Notes under the pieces: model-generated | Databases searched by the model: none | The model's input: the letters and a program-made list of their open reading frames with translations, nothing else | What the model was told of the DNA's origin: nothing | Program-made: the position numbers and the translations under genes | NCBI RefSeq assembly: GCF_024346585.1 | Contig: NZ_AP024523.1 | Location: 1,125,001 to 1,189,000, forward strand | Direction: 5' to 3' | DNA length: 64,000 nucleotides | Source: Streptococcus toyakuensis | Lineage (GTDB): Bacteria; Bacillota; Bacilli; Lactobacillales; Streptococcaceae | In this document: one piece after another, positions 8,789-16,309 of the stretch | Layout of the letters: each line of letters opens with the position of its first letter | Position numbering within the stretch: position 1 is the stretch's first letter

Positions 8789-9269
8789 TTCCTAACACTA
8801 CCTTTCTCATAAAGCCATCATACTTATCACGGACACGCTTTTCCATATCGCTTTTAGTATCTTCAACCGTTTTATGAAGGAAAAATTGCCCTGGAACAAA
8901 GCCACCATTGACTGTCTTATGCCCGTACTCAACGTGTGGGCCATAGTAGACCTTGTTATAAACTTTCTGCTTATAAGTCCGTCCAAATACTTCAATATGG
9001 CTTTTAGACCAGCCTTTTTGCAAGGTTCCGCCTTGTTTTCCATGAGCACTTGCCCAAAATTTGACGTGTTTGCCATCTTTGGTAGTGAATTCCACCCAAT
9101 GATCCGTATAAACACCGACGGGTGTTCTCTCTTTCACTTTGGAATTTAGTTCGGTACCTTCATAATTCAAAGTCTGTCTCATAAATCGGTCTACTTTCGC
9201 ATGATTCGCATTCCTGTTGAAGTTGTTAGCAAACTTAGCGAAACTACGATAATCAAAACTGCCACTCAT
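8778..9269 (-). CDS. HK97 gp10-like / XkdI-like tail-completion protein
   Basis: About 163 aa from ATG 9269, which overlaps the previous stop as ATGA; an upstream in-frame start inside the previous gene is less likely. 'LNSKVKERTPVGVYT' followed by 'GGTLQKGWS' and 'YGPHVEYGHKTVNGGFVPGQFFLHKTVEDTKSDME' is the gp10-like signature. Such proteins sit at the head-tail joint. Confidence 0.87.
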   Translation of the reverse strand: MSGSFDYRSFAKFANNFNRNANHAKVDRFMRQTLNYEGTELNSKVKERTPVGVYTDHWVEFTTKDGKHVKFWASAHGKQGGTLQKGWSKSHIEVFGRTYKQKVYNKVYYGPHVEYGHKTVNGGFVPGQFFLHKTVEDTKSDMEKRVRDKYDGFMRKVVLGNGK

Positions 9270-9622
9270 GACTTGCCCTCTAGCTTTATAGCAATTTCTT
9301 GATGTGACCAATACTGACCAATAGGCACATTAGACCGTGTAAACACTTTAACGTGCCCATTTCTATCAGTCACCTCAATCTTGCAACCTGCAGGAATATC
9401 ATAGACAACGGAGCAAAAGAGTTTCATATCATAGCCGTTAGCTTGATAGTCGCTCCCGTTCGTTGAACTATTGCTCATTTGTGAAATCCTGCAAGGAATG
9501 TCCTCTAATAGCACGCTTTCTGACATACTGGTCAAACCGTCTATCTCTTGCTCTGTATAACCTTTAACCGTCATTTTACAGTCATACAAGCAATCAAAGA
9601 CTGTCTTAGCATATTCGGTCAT
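9266..9622 (-). CDS. Head-tail joining / head closure protein (XkdH position)
   Basis: 118 aa. 'YDCKMTVKGYTEQEIDGLTSMSESVLLEDIPCRISQ...MKLFCSVVYDIPAGCKIEVTDRNGHVKVFTRS' is a small beta-barrel sequence typical of head-closure proteins. It is coupled to the gp10-like gene by an ATGA overlap and to the connector upstream. Exact family name is inferred from position. Confidence 0.72.
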   Translation of the reverse strand: MTEYAKTVFDCLYDCKMTVKGYTEQEIDGLTSMSESVLLEDIPCRISQMSNSSTNGSDYQANGYDMKLFCSVVYDIPAGCKIEVTDRNGHVKVFTRSNVPIGQYWSHQEIAIKLEGKS

Positions 9623-10014
9623 AGTAGCTTCCTAAAACGATTCAACTGACGCTTGTAGCGCTCAAGTGATGACGGCACTTGTTTCATTCGTTGAATCATT
9701 TCATAAGGACTAACCTTCTCGATTGTCGTATCACCCATTTTGATACTCTTAACCGAAAAGTCGTCTGCGTCAGCTTTTTCAGCAAGAACGCTTTGCTCCT
9801 TGACTTTGTCCAGTAAGTCGTTGGTCATGTCTATCCATACGCTCTCTAAACGTCCAGGCACACTGTCTTGGTGAATATAATTCAAAATCTCGTTTTCTGC
9901 TTGGGTCAAAGCGTAGTGAAGAACTTCCATATCTTTGAAATAATTATCCTGACGCATTTTCCGAACGCATGAGATCAAGTACATTGTGTTGTCTTGTTTC
10001 AATTCTTGAATCAT
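9619..10014 (-). CDS. Head-tail connector protein (DUF3199/XkdG-follower type)
   Basis: 131 aa, mostly helical, beginning MIQELKQDNTMYLISCVRKM. It lies directly after the major capsid gene, where the gp6/gp15-like adaptor that extends the portal is encoded. No catalytic motif is visible. The assignment depends on position and helical character. Confidence 0.65.
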   Translation of the reverse strand: MIQELKQDNTMYLISCVRKMRQDNYFKDMEVLHYALTQAENEILNYIHQDSVPGRLESVWIDMTNDLLDKVKEQSVLAEKADADDFSVKSIKMGDTTIEKVSPYEMIQRMKQVPSSLERYKRQLNRFRKLL

Positions 10015-10029
10015 ATTCTGTTACCCAAT

Positions 10030-11022
10030 CTATTTGCCAATTTTGTGTTTCAGAGCGATAATACCGATGTTCTTAGGCTCATAAACACGTTGCCAGTTTT
10101 TGAATTTAGCCAAGTCAGTGTTTGATGGAGTGATGTTTCCTTCAGTCACTTCTGCACCAGTCCATTTCACTCCGTACGGGTGCATCACAAGGGCACGACG
10201 AGTGTAAATCATGTCGTTACCTTTAGCAGCTTCACGAGAAGTTTCAAACGTAGTCAATCCTGATGGATTTCCTGTATTGAGACCGATTGAACCAGTACGG
10301 AAAAGGTATGATGTATAAACATCTCCTGTTGGCGCAATACCATCATCGATAATGACACGGTAACCAAGGTAGGTTGGAATGTTGATAGTCGCAGTTGTTG
10401 GCTGGATGTATTGAATCAAGTTGTCTTTTTGTAGTTTTGTATAAACCGCTGAGTGCATAGCAATCGCAGTAACTTGATCAGCAGAATCCCCAAGCAATTG
10501 TTTAGCGTCCAGTACCATAGCTGCACTAATTCCTTCAGCTACTTTCGTTTGGTCTGATACGTGAGTTTCTTCCAGCGCACCTTTCTCTCCACCGGTACCA
10601 GTAGCAAAGATACCATTCAAGATAGCAATCAAGGCTTTTTGGTCTTCACGCAACCAGTAAGCACCGATACGGTTCAAGATAGCACGGACTGGGTCAGAAC
10701 CGGCTACAATACCAGTCAATTCGTTAGCAGCCCAACCACGTCCACGGTAAAGAACGCAGGCGATGTCTGCTCCAGCAGTAATTTTTCCAGTTTCTAGGGC
10801 TTTGTCGCCATTTCCGAGAACCTCAGAATCACCAGTAAGGTCATTCCAGAAAGGCATGTTGACCAAAAGTCCACCAGATGTAATGTTTTCAGAGACACGC
10901 TCGTCTGATACTGCGATACCGCTTTGGACGAAAGCAGATTTAGCAGCAGTGTACTGTTGCATGTATTCGTTGTACTGTTGCGGTGTAATCGCATTTAGAA
11001 TTTTTGTAATTTCATTAGCCAT
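10030..11022 (-). CDS. Major capsid protein
   Basis: 330 aa. It follows the scaffold gene with start and stop adjoining, and the sequence 'GGLLVNMPFWNDLTGDSEVLGNGDKALETGKITAGADIACVLYRGRGWAANELTGIVAGSDPVRAILNRIGAYWLREDQKALIAILNGIF' is characteristic of HK97-fold coat proteins of this phage group. No protease is encoded nearby, so assembly likely uses the separate scaffold rather than a cleaved delta domain. Confidence 0.93.
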   Translation of the reverse strand: MANEITKILNAITPQQYNEYMQQYTAAKSAFVQSGIAVSDERVSENITSGGLLVNMPFWNDLTGDSEVLGNGDKALETGKITAGADIACVLYRGRGWAANELTGIVAGSDPVRAILNRIGAYWLREDQKALIAILNGIFATGTGGEKGALEETHVSDQTKVAEGISAAMVLDAKQLLGDSADQVTAIAMHSAVYTKLQKDNLIQYIQPTTATINIPTYLGYRVIIDDGIAPTGDVYTSYLFRTGSIGLNTGNPSGLTTFETSREAAKGNDMIYTRRALVMHPYGVKWTGAEVTEGNITPSNTDLAKFKNWQRVYEPKNIGIIALKHKIGK

Positions 11023-11603
11023 TAGTTATTTTCTCCTTGTTGTTCTAAAAATTGAGTTAGGTTAAAGTTAGGATTGCTCATAGCAGTTTCCCAATTCCCT
11101 AAATTAGCACCTTGCCAATCGCCTTGATTTGGCGTGTATTGGGCTTGTTTCTCCCCGTTAAAAAGATATGGACTCTTAGCACGCTGAGCTTCGATTTGCT
11201 CAGTTAAGCCAATCAATTTGCCATCTTTTACAGAGATTTCGTCTTTGTTTAAGATTTTCTCAAAAATTTCTGAGTCTCGAACGCCAGCTTTTGTCAATTC
11301 AGCATCGATTAAGCGAGATTTATTCTCGTTTGCTAGTTTCATCTCAAGCGCTTCTGTATCTTGCTTGTACTTAGCTTGTAAGTCCTCTAGCTTTTGCTGA
11401 ATATCTTCAACATCTGCGCCTTTTTTCTTCAAATCATTCAAGTCTTGGTCACGTTGTGTCAGCTGTCCACGCACGCTCTCCAATTCGCTTTCTTTACTTG
11501 CCACATCATCCTTAAATTTTTGGACAGAAGCACCATACAAAGCGAAGACTTGAGAAATTTGGTCTTCAGTTAAGCCGATGTTTGCCAGTTGTTCTTTTTT
11601 CAT
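11022..11603 (-). CDS. Capsid scaffold protein (phage GP20-like)
   Basis: 193 aa, strongly helical. Residues 25-100 are a predicted coiled coil rich in K, E, D and Q ('SKESELESVRGQLTQRDQDLNDLKKKG'), followed by 'DAELTKAGVRDSEIFEKILNKDEISVKDGKLIGLTEQIEAQRAKSPYLFNGE' which is diagnostic of GP20-type scaffolds. It directs coat assembly and is absent from the mature head. Upstream lies the terminator of the antirepressor cassette, so its transcription must come from read-through or an unrecognised promoter. Confidence 0.92.
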   Translation of the reverse strand: MKKEQLANIGLTEDQISQVFALYGASVQKFKDDVASKESELESVRGQLTQRDQDLNDLKKKGADVEDIQQKLEDLQAKYKQDTEALEMKLANENKSRLIDAELTKAGVRDSEIFEKILNKDEISVKDGKLIGLTEQIEAQRAKSPYLFNGEKQAQYTPNQGDWQGANLGNWETAMSNPNFNLTQFLEQQGENN

Positions 11604-11729
11604 TTTGAAAATCCTTTCCTCTACGCTAGGCTTTTTAGGTGTTCTCCATCACCAGTCGCTCCGCTTTTGTTAGGACTACGGACTTGTCCAATAGTTGAAC
11701 CTTTTAACGCCATGTTCAGGGCATAAGAA
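11604..11729 (-). other. Junction between antirepressor cassette and scaffold gene
   Basis: About 126 bp on the distal side of the antirepressor terminator. A short frame (starting MALKGSTIGQVRSPNKSG at about 11,713 and ending near 11,621) is open but has no ribosome site, so I do not call it a gene. A group-I-intron-like word pattern was considered and not supported. What drives the capsid genes beyond this point is not visible. Confidence 0.4.
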
Positions 11730-11753
11730 AACCGTACGGGATTCCATACGGTT
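11725..11753 (-). terminator. Rho-independent terminator of the antirepressor cassette
   Basis: AACCGTA pairs with TACGGTT around a loop that can add a GG/CC pair, followed on the minus strand by TTTTCTT. It lies 10 bp after the antirepressor stop. Confidence 0.8.
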
Positions 11754-11762
11754 AGAGCATAA

Positions 11763-12521
11763 TTAGATAAATAGTAGTCTAAAGGTTTCACGTCCTTTAG
11801 GTGTAATGAGTGTCTGTGTTCCAGACCATTGTGTTTTTTCGTTGAGTGTTTCCTTGACCTCAAACAAGCCATCATTTTTATTGGCTGTTGGTTGGAGCTT
11901 ACCTTTCTTATCTCGGTAGATGTATTTTTTCTCTATCAAGAAGTCAATAAACTTGCGTTCTTTGATTTTTAATTGTTTTGCCGTTTCTCTGAAGCTGGTC
12001 AGTAAGTTTCTATCTACTAGTTCATCGAAATAGTCTGCTTTCGGCTTCATTATGGTATTTTCAACGGAAAGTACAGCTTTTTCAGCTTCCAAGTTTTTAA
12101 TGACTGCTTCTTTTTCTTTCAGTTGATTACCAGCCATAAGGAGCAAGTCTGCTAAGGCTTGTTTGTTGTGTGTGATATTATAGGCCACTTGGTCGGTCAT
12201 ATAAGCACCATGTTTACGAATAGAGGGCAGAACCTCGCTAGTGACCCAATCAGCAAATTTCTCTGCTTCTGGTTTGCGAGATTGAAAAACAAGCTTATAG
12301 AAATTCGCTTCGTTAATGAAGTTGGCTTGTTGAGTTCGTCCTAGACTGTCGATGATGTCACTAGTAGTGACGCCATCTTTATTTAATCTTTCAATCGTTT
12401 TACGAGGGTTGCTTAAATCCAGAATTTGGCAACAATCATTAAGATTAAAATAAATCTGATTATTGATAGTTGCCGTCCGCACTTCTCCGAATTGTTCATT
12501 TTTAAAAATTTGTAGTTCCAT
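11763..12521 (-). CDS. Phage antirepressor, Bro-N + KilAC (ANT) domains
   Basis: 252 aa. Residues 1-110 form a Bro-N domain ('NQIYFNLNDCCQILDLSNPRKTIERLN', 'KLVFQSRKPEAEKFADWVTSEVLPSIRKHGAY'); residues 140-252 form a KilAC/ANT domain ('LTSFRETAKQLKIKERKFIDFLIEKKYIYRDKKGKLQPTA'). Such proteins bind DNA or repressors and favour induction. Its place inside the head gene cluster, within a terminator-flanked cassette, is unusual; antirepressors normally lie in the early region. Function by family is firm, target unknown. Confidence 0.93.
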   Translation of the reverse strand: MELQIFKNEQFGEVRTATINNQIYFNLNDCCQILDLSNPRKTIERLNKDGVTTSDIIDSLGRTQQANFINEANFYKLVFQSRKPEAEKFADWVTSEVLPSIRKHGAYMTDQVAYNITHNKQALADLLLMAGNQLKEKEAVIKNLEAEKAVLSVENTIMKPKADYFDELVDRNLLTSFRETAKQLKIKERKFIDFLIEKKYIYRDKKGKLQPTANKNDGLFEVKETLNEKTQWSGTQTLITPKGRETFRLLFI

Positions 12522-12523
12522 TT

Positions 12524-12772
12524 TTAGACCCCTTTAATATAATTATCAATAATGGTACGATGCTCATCTTTAAGACTATCCAGCCTGTACATGATAAGAT
12601 TCAATACAGCGAATTGTGAGCTATGTTGAGCAATAAATTCATATAATTCACACTGACTATCCCAATCTGGCTCTTTTGCTAGCCAATTGTGAATCAAATC
12701 CATACTCTCACGGATTTCTTCAACATAGTTTAGTAAATCTTCGTAACTGTCTAAAAGTTCAATTTTTGCCAT
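12524..12772 (-). CDS. Small protein, 82 aa, unknown, in antirepressor cassette
   Basis: Starts MAKIELLDSYEDLLNYVEEIRES at ATG 12,772, chosen because AAGGAGTG lies about 10 nt upstream; a longer frame to 12,832 has no ribosome site. It is acidic and helical and ends 2 bp before the antirepressor start, so the two are co-translated. No known domain. It could modulate the antirepressor, but this is only an inference from coupling. Confidence 0.75.
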   Translation of the reverse strand: MAKIELLDSYEDLLNYVEEIRESMDLIHNWLAKEPDWDSQCELYEFIAQHSSQFAVLNLIMYRLDSLKDEHRTIIDNYIKGV

Positions 12773-12796
12773 AATAAAAACACTCCTTCGTGTATC

Positions 12797-12825
12797 TTGA
12801 AAAGAGCGTCCCAGCATGATATAAT
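12797..12825 (+). promoter_or_regulatory. Strong sigma-A promoter opposing the cassette
   Basis: TTGAAA, 17 bp, TATAAT on the plus strand, against the direction of every neighbouring gene. Confidence 0.82.
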
Positions 12826-12831
12826 ATTTCA

Positions 12832-12902
12832 TGCAGAAACACTTCTGTGGTGATAGCTTAGAACCATCTGATTGGCGTTAGTGGGTTCTAGGCTATTTTT
12901 TT
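12832..12902 (+). ncRNA. Predicted ~70-nt antisense small RNA
   Basis: Begins about 7 nt after the TATAAT at 12,820-12,825 and ends at a terminator: TAGCTTAGAACC (12,854-12,865) pairs with GGTTCTAGGCTA (12,884-12,895), then T7. No frame of useful length. It is complementary to the mRNA joining the ribbon-helix-helix gene and the 82-aa/antirepressor genes, and its 3' end covers the stop of the former. It may control antirepressor expression, as c4 and sar RNAs do in P1 and P22, though those are organised differently. Confidence 0.65.
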
Positions 12903-13069
12903 ATTTCGTTGTAGACCTTTTCTAGTCCTAGCATTAAAATTTCCGTCTTCGTCTTTCCTGTTTGTTCAGCACAATACTCTAACATTTCTACTTCTTCATC
13001 AGTCATACGAAGTCTTGTATTATTTCTGCGAGGATTTTCACTTTTCGGTCTTCCGAGTTTTGCTACCAT
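12893..13069 (-). CDS. Ribbon-helix-helix (CopG/Arc-like) regulator, 58 aa
   Basis: Starts MVAKLGRPKSENPRRNNTRL; the pattern 'NTRLRMTDEEVEMLEYCAEQTGKTKTEILMLGLEKVYNEI' is a typical RHH strand-helix-helix. The ATG at 13,069 has GAGGTGATAAC before it, so I prefer it over an extended start. Its own promoter carries a perfect 9-bp inverted repeat over the -10, so it probably represses itself and the two genes behind it. Confidence 0.87.
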   Translation of the reverse strand: MVAKLGRPKSENPRRNNTRLRMTDEEVEMLEYCAEQTGKTKTEILMLGLEKVYNEIKK

Positions 13070-13087
13070 GTTATCACCTCTTTTCTT

Positions 13088-13128
13088 GGTAACACAATTA
13101 TTATATAACTGTGTTACCATAAAGTCAA
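13088..13128 (-). promoter_or_regulatory. Cassette promoter with palindromic operator
   Basis: Minus strand TTGACT (13,123-13,128), 17 bp, TATAAT (13,100-13,105). GGTAACACA and TGTGTTACC form a perfect inverted repeat spanning 13,088-13,118 and enclose the -10. The likely ligand is the RHH protein encoded next. Confidence 0.85.
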
Positions 13129-13154
13129 GAGGTTTTTTGAAAAAAATTAAAAAT

Positions 13155-13183
13155 AAGAAAAGCACTTAGATTTCTCTAGGTGC
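13155..13183 (-). terminator. Terminator upstream of the cassette
   Basis: GCACCTAGA, loop GAAA, TCTAAGTGC (one mismatch), then TTTTCTTATTTTT on the minus strand. It closes the portal/minor-head transcript immediately after the CPCC gene. Confidence 0.78.
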
Positions 13184-13187
13184 TTGT

Positions 13188-13394
13188 TTATCTAATCGGT
13201 AAACCTTTTGCGTAAGCTTCTTTAGCCTCCGCAAGTGTCATTTTATTAGGACCGCCATCAATATTAAATGCTCCCGTATTTTGCCAATGACAAACATCAC
13301 AAATATCATAAGTTTCTACTAAATTTCCACATACGGGGCAATGCACATGTTCCCATCCGTCAATCATTATTATATTCTTTTTTATAGTCGTCAT
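13188..13394 (-). CDS. Cysteine-rich CPCC-type protein, possible immunity protein
   Basis: 68 aa with 'HCPVCGNLVETYDICDVCHWQN' : two CxxC pairs that would bind one metal, followed by a short helix 'LAEAKEAYAKGLP'. This is the CPCC family, which in many bacteria is found beside secreted or polymorphic toxins as an immunity protein. Here the gene overlaps the 3' end of the minor head protein whose C-terminus looks like an RNase toxin, so an immunity role is a reasonable inference, untested. Confidence 0.75.
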   Translation of the reverse strand: MTTIKKNIIMIDGWEHVHCPVCGNLVETYDICDVCHWQNTGAFNIDGGPNKMTLAEAKEAYAKGLPIR

Positions 13395-14913
13395 GGTAAT
13401 ATTCCTCTCCATCATCTGGCTTAAACATAGTTGTTATTCTCGCTTTTCCTGAGGCATTTCTTTTCCCAATCGCAATTGTCCCCGTTTCTCGATTAAATCG
13501 AACTCTTCTTTCTCCAGTATCATAACCTATAATATTTTTAGAGACAACAGAAGATAATAAATTTCTAGCCAATTGTTGATATTCTTCAGGGCTTTCCGCT
13601 CCGAACTCTTTCCCATGATTTTTGAAATGTCCATTTAAAGATTTCTCGGTAGGAAACTTGGATTTTGTCCATCTGATGCGGTCTTTTAGTTCCTTGTATC
13701 CCTCAACATCATTATACTTCAAATCATAGAAGCCTGCAAATGTTTTGGGCATATTTTGAGAGCCTAAAACCTGCCTATAAGCTATGAACTGCTCCTTGGT
13801 TCTGCGGACTCTGTCCTTTTCCAATCGTTCAGCTTGTAGCTTGTCCTTGATAGCAGTCTGGCCATACTTATCAAGTTGTTGCTTTCGCCAATCCTTGAAG
13901 GTCTGACCACTATCTACCTCGTAGCCTTTTCCTGTTTCAATATCTCTTGCATAGCGTTTCCCACCTTTTTCTAAGGCAGGAACTGTTGTACATCGACAGC
14001 GAGGGTGCATGGTCGGGTAATTTACACCTTTCTCTGCATCCTTAACAAGAAATACCTTACCATCCAACTCACCACAAATAGGGCATGTGTGAACCTCTAA
14101 GGTCGCTAGATACCTGTACTTCTTGATATTGTCGTCCTGATATTCATCCAGCGTTGCTTGAGCCTGAATGCCGTTCGTTTCCGTCTGCAAAACAGTAACC
14201 GCACGATTACGAGCACGTTCGAACTCAATTGCTAGAAGTTTACTGGACTGGTCTACGGGATAACCTCGGTTTAAATCATTGGTTACAAGCGATTCTACTC
14301 TACTAACCAATTCATCCATATTGCTACCCCAAACACGCTCGGAAAACCTCTTGCCTTTGAAGTTTTCGTTGATTGCCTTTTGAAGATACTCTTCTTCTAG
14401 ACGCTCAGGCTTGAAATTCGGTTCTCTTTTGGTCTGTTTATGGTAGTTGTAAGCACGATTTAAGTAGGTTTCTTGGTAGGTTTGTTTGAGATGTGTTTCT
14501 ATTCGCTTGTTGATTTTGCCAGTCATTTCAGCGATATCCATCTCAACACCAGCAAACAAGGCATCTGCATTTGTTTTGACCTTTATTGACTTTGACCACT
14601 CTGTTAAATCAGTATGTTTCTTAACAAAGCTGGCAATCTCTTGCTTGGTTTTCAATTGGTCAGTCTTAGTCAGGGATAACAGATAAAATGGTAATGAGTC
14701 ACTACGATTTTTAGATACCCTCTCAAACGCCTCTAAACGCCCTGTAATGCGTTTTAGTGTTCTGTGGTATAAATTATCGATGTAGTCTATTATCTCGCCG
14801 AGGTCGTCAATCTGAGCCAGCTCATATAGCAATCTGTCTTTCTCTTCTCGGTTGAGGTCATCGAGAGATTCGATGAAAGCAATCTTCTCTTCTTTATTCA
14901 GTTTCCGACTCAT
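13360..14913 (-). CDS. Minor head protein (Mu gpF / SPP1 gp7-like) with C-terminal PBECR-like nuclease region
   Basis: 517 aa. Residues 200-340 hold the head-morphogenesis domain with 'TCPICGELDGKVF' and 'PTMHPRCRCTTVPA' (Cys and His typical of the family). Residues about 400-517 form an added domain: 'LNGHFKNHGKEFGAESPEEYQQLARNLLSS', 'GERRVRFNRETGTIAIGKRN', 'ARITTMFKPDDGEEYYH', the pattern of barnase/EndoU/ColicinE5-D/RelE-like (PBECR) nucleases fused to phage head proteins. It is probably packed in the virion and could act on RNA in the infected cell. The nuclease call is inference; no catalytic test possible from reading. Confidence 0.87.
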   Translation of the reverse strand: MSRKLNKEEKIAFIESLDDLNREEKDRLLYELAQIDDLGEIIDYIDNLYHRTLKRITGRLEAFERVSKNRSDSLPFYLLSLTKTDQLKTKQEIASFVKKHTDLTEWSKSIKVKTNADALFAGVEMDIAEMTGKINKRIETHLKQTYQETYLNRAYNYHKQTKREPNFKPERLEEEYLQKAINENFKGKRFSERVWGSNMDELVSRVESLVTNDLNRGYPVDQSSKLLAIEFERARNRAVTVLQTETNGIQAQATLDEYQDDNIKKYRYLATLEVHTCPICGELDGKVFLVKDAEKGVNYPTMHPRCRCTTVPALEKGGKRYARDIETGKGYEVDSGQTFKDWRKQQLDKYGQTAIKDKLQAERLEKDRVRRTKEQFIAYRQVLGSQNMPKTFAGFYDLKYNDVEGYKELKDRIRWTKSKFPTEKSLNGHFKNHGKEFGAESPEEYQQLARNLLSSVVSKNIIGYDTGERRVRFNRETGTIAIGKRNASGKARITTMFKPDDGEEYYHDDYKKEYNND

Positions 14914-16309
14914 GCTCTACCTCTTCCATGTCGTAGAGTTTTTCAGATTGTCCCTCTTGGTCAGCTTTCTGCAAGCGTAGTTCATCCTGCCAATCTTCTA
15001 CAATTGGATTCGATTTAGCTACATTCTCTCTTGATGTGATAGTTGCAAGAGTAGAAACCACTTGAGCCATTTCTGTATCGTTATTGATTGAGTTCCGTGT
15101 CCATGTTTGCTTGATTTTGAGTTTGTCGGATAACCCTAGATGTTTCAAAATCATCTTAACAAGTGTGGCATATCCGCTTCTAAACTGAGTTTCCATGTTG
15201 CCAGCTTTTAACTCTAAAAGAGAGTAAAGGAACTTCAAAGCAACGCCTGAACTGTTCCCTAGTTTATCTGTTTCAGGGTTAACCCCTTGGCCGCTGATAA
15301 AGATTTGTTTCTTAGTCCGCTCTAAAATCATATTTCTTGCTTCGGTTGGAATGTCAATCGCAATGGTTGTAACTCCTGACTGGTCCCCCATACCGTCGTT
15401 GTCCATCTTAATCATCTTGTAGCGTTTCAAATCTTCAAGAAACTCTTGCTTGTCCTGTCCACCGTAATTTGTAAGAACAAAGATAACCTCTTGAACATCG
15501 TCTGTATCATTGACAAATCCACTAAAGACCTTGTCGTAAACATCAACTAGGTCTTTGATTGGCTTCAAGTCATTGGTCTCAATTTCGTTATTCTTGAACG
15601 GAATAAAAGGAACAAGGCCGAAATCATGCTTGAAGCTATTGTCACTTGAGCGGTCGCCATTCATGGTATCAACCAAAGAGATTGCTTGGAATGTCTCTAA
15701 TTCTTCCAGTGGTTTATTTTCTTCGTGACGATAGAAAGAACACTTTTTATCATTCCAATATTCGTAAACAGTGTAATTCTTGCCATCTGTTTCATCAATG
15801 CTAGAGTATACTCGCAGTACCCCAATCAACTTCTTATCCAAAGACTTTGAGTAGATTGGTATTACTTCTTTTGAGTCCACGCAAGCATATCTAAACGAGT
15901 TATCACTAGCGTCCTTCCAAACGTGAAGCCAAGCGATGCCAGCGTTCCCAGCATTCACACAAAGCTGCTTACTGATACGTTCATAATCATCTCCTAAGAC
16001 ATCCACGATCATATCATTTACCTTTTTATCGTCCACATCGAATGTAGGTGGATAGGTCAACGCATAAGCCTTTTTCTGGTCAAGCAATAACTGGTGCCAA
16101 TTGTGACTAATACGGTTGTCAGCATTACGAAAGGCATTATCTTCTGCTTTTGCTTCGTTCTCTGCGCCTTTCTTATCGGCAGGCTTACGCTTTCGTTTAA
16201 TATCATTCTCGTTACGATAGTATTTCTCGGCTTCAGCTGCTTGTGAGACAAACTTTCCATGTTTGACCATCTGCGACGAGATTATCTTTTTAATTACTTC
16301 TATTTCCAA
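14894..16309 (-). CDS. Portal protein (SPP1 gp6 type)
   Basis: About 471 aa from a TTG at 16,309, chosen because GGAGG lies 9 nt upstream and the codons before it are in the terminase gene. 'HNWHQLLLDQKKAYALTYPPTF', 'GNAGIAWLHVWKDASDNSFRYACVDSKEVIPIYS' and 'SGVALKFLYSLLELKAG' identify the SPP1-type portal, the dodecameric ring through which DNA is packed. It overlaps the head protein gene by 20 bp. Start codon use is the only uncertain point. Confidence 0.93.
   Translation of the reverse strand: MEIEVIKKIISSQMVKHGKFVSQAAEAEKYYRNENDIKRKRKPADKKGAENEAKAEDNAFRNADNRISHNWHQLLLDQKKAYALTYPPTFDVDDKKVNDMIVDVLGDDYERISKQLCVNAGNAGIAWLHVWKDASDNSFRYACVDSKEVIPIYSKSLDKKLIGVLRVYSSIDETDGKNYTVYEYWNDKKCSFYRHEENKPLEELETFQAISLVDTMNGDRSSDNSFKHDFGLVPFIPFKNNEIETNDLKPIKDLVDVYDKVFSGFVNDTDDVQEVIFVLTNYGGQDKQEFLEDLKRYKMIKMDNDGMGDQSGVTTIAIDIPTEARNMILERTKKQIFISGQGVNPETDKLGNSSGVALKFLYSLLELKAGNMETQFRSGYATLVKMILKHLGLSDKLKIKQTWTRNSINNDTEMAQVVSTLATITSRENVAKSNPIVEDWQDELRLQKADQEGQSEKLYDMEEVEHESETE

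Noticed and set aside
11621..11713. Short frame MALKGSTIGQVRSPNKSG... between antirepressor and scaffold genes, and a group I intron-like word pattern there
   Set aside because: No ribosome site, located behind a terminator; the intron core motifs do not match in order or spacing.
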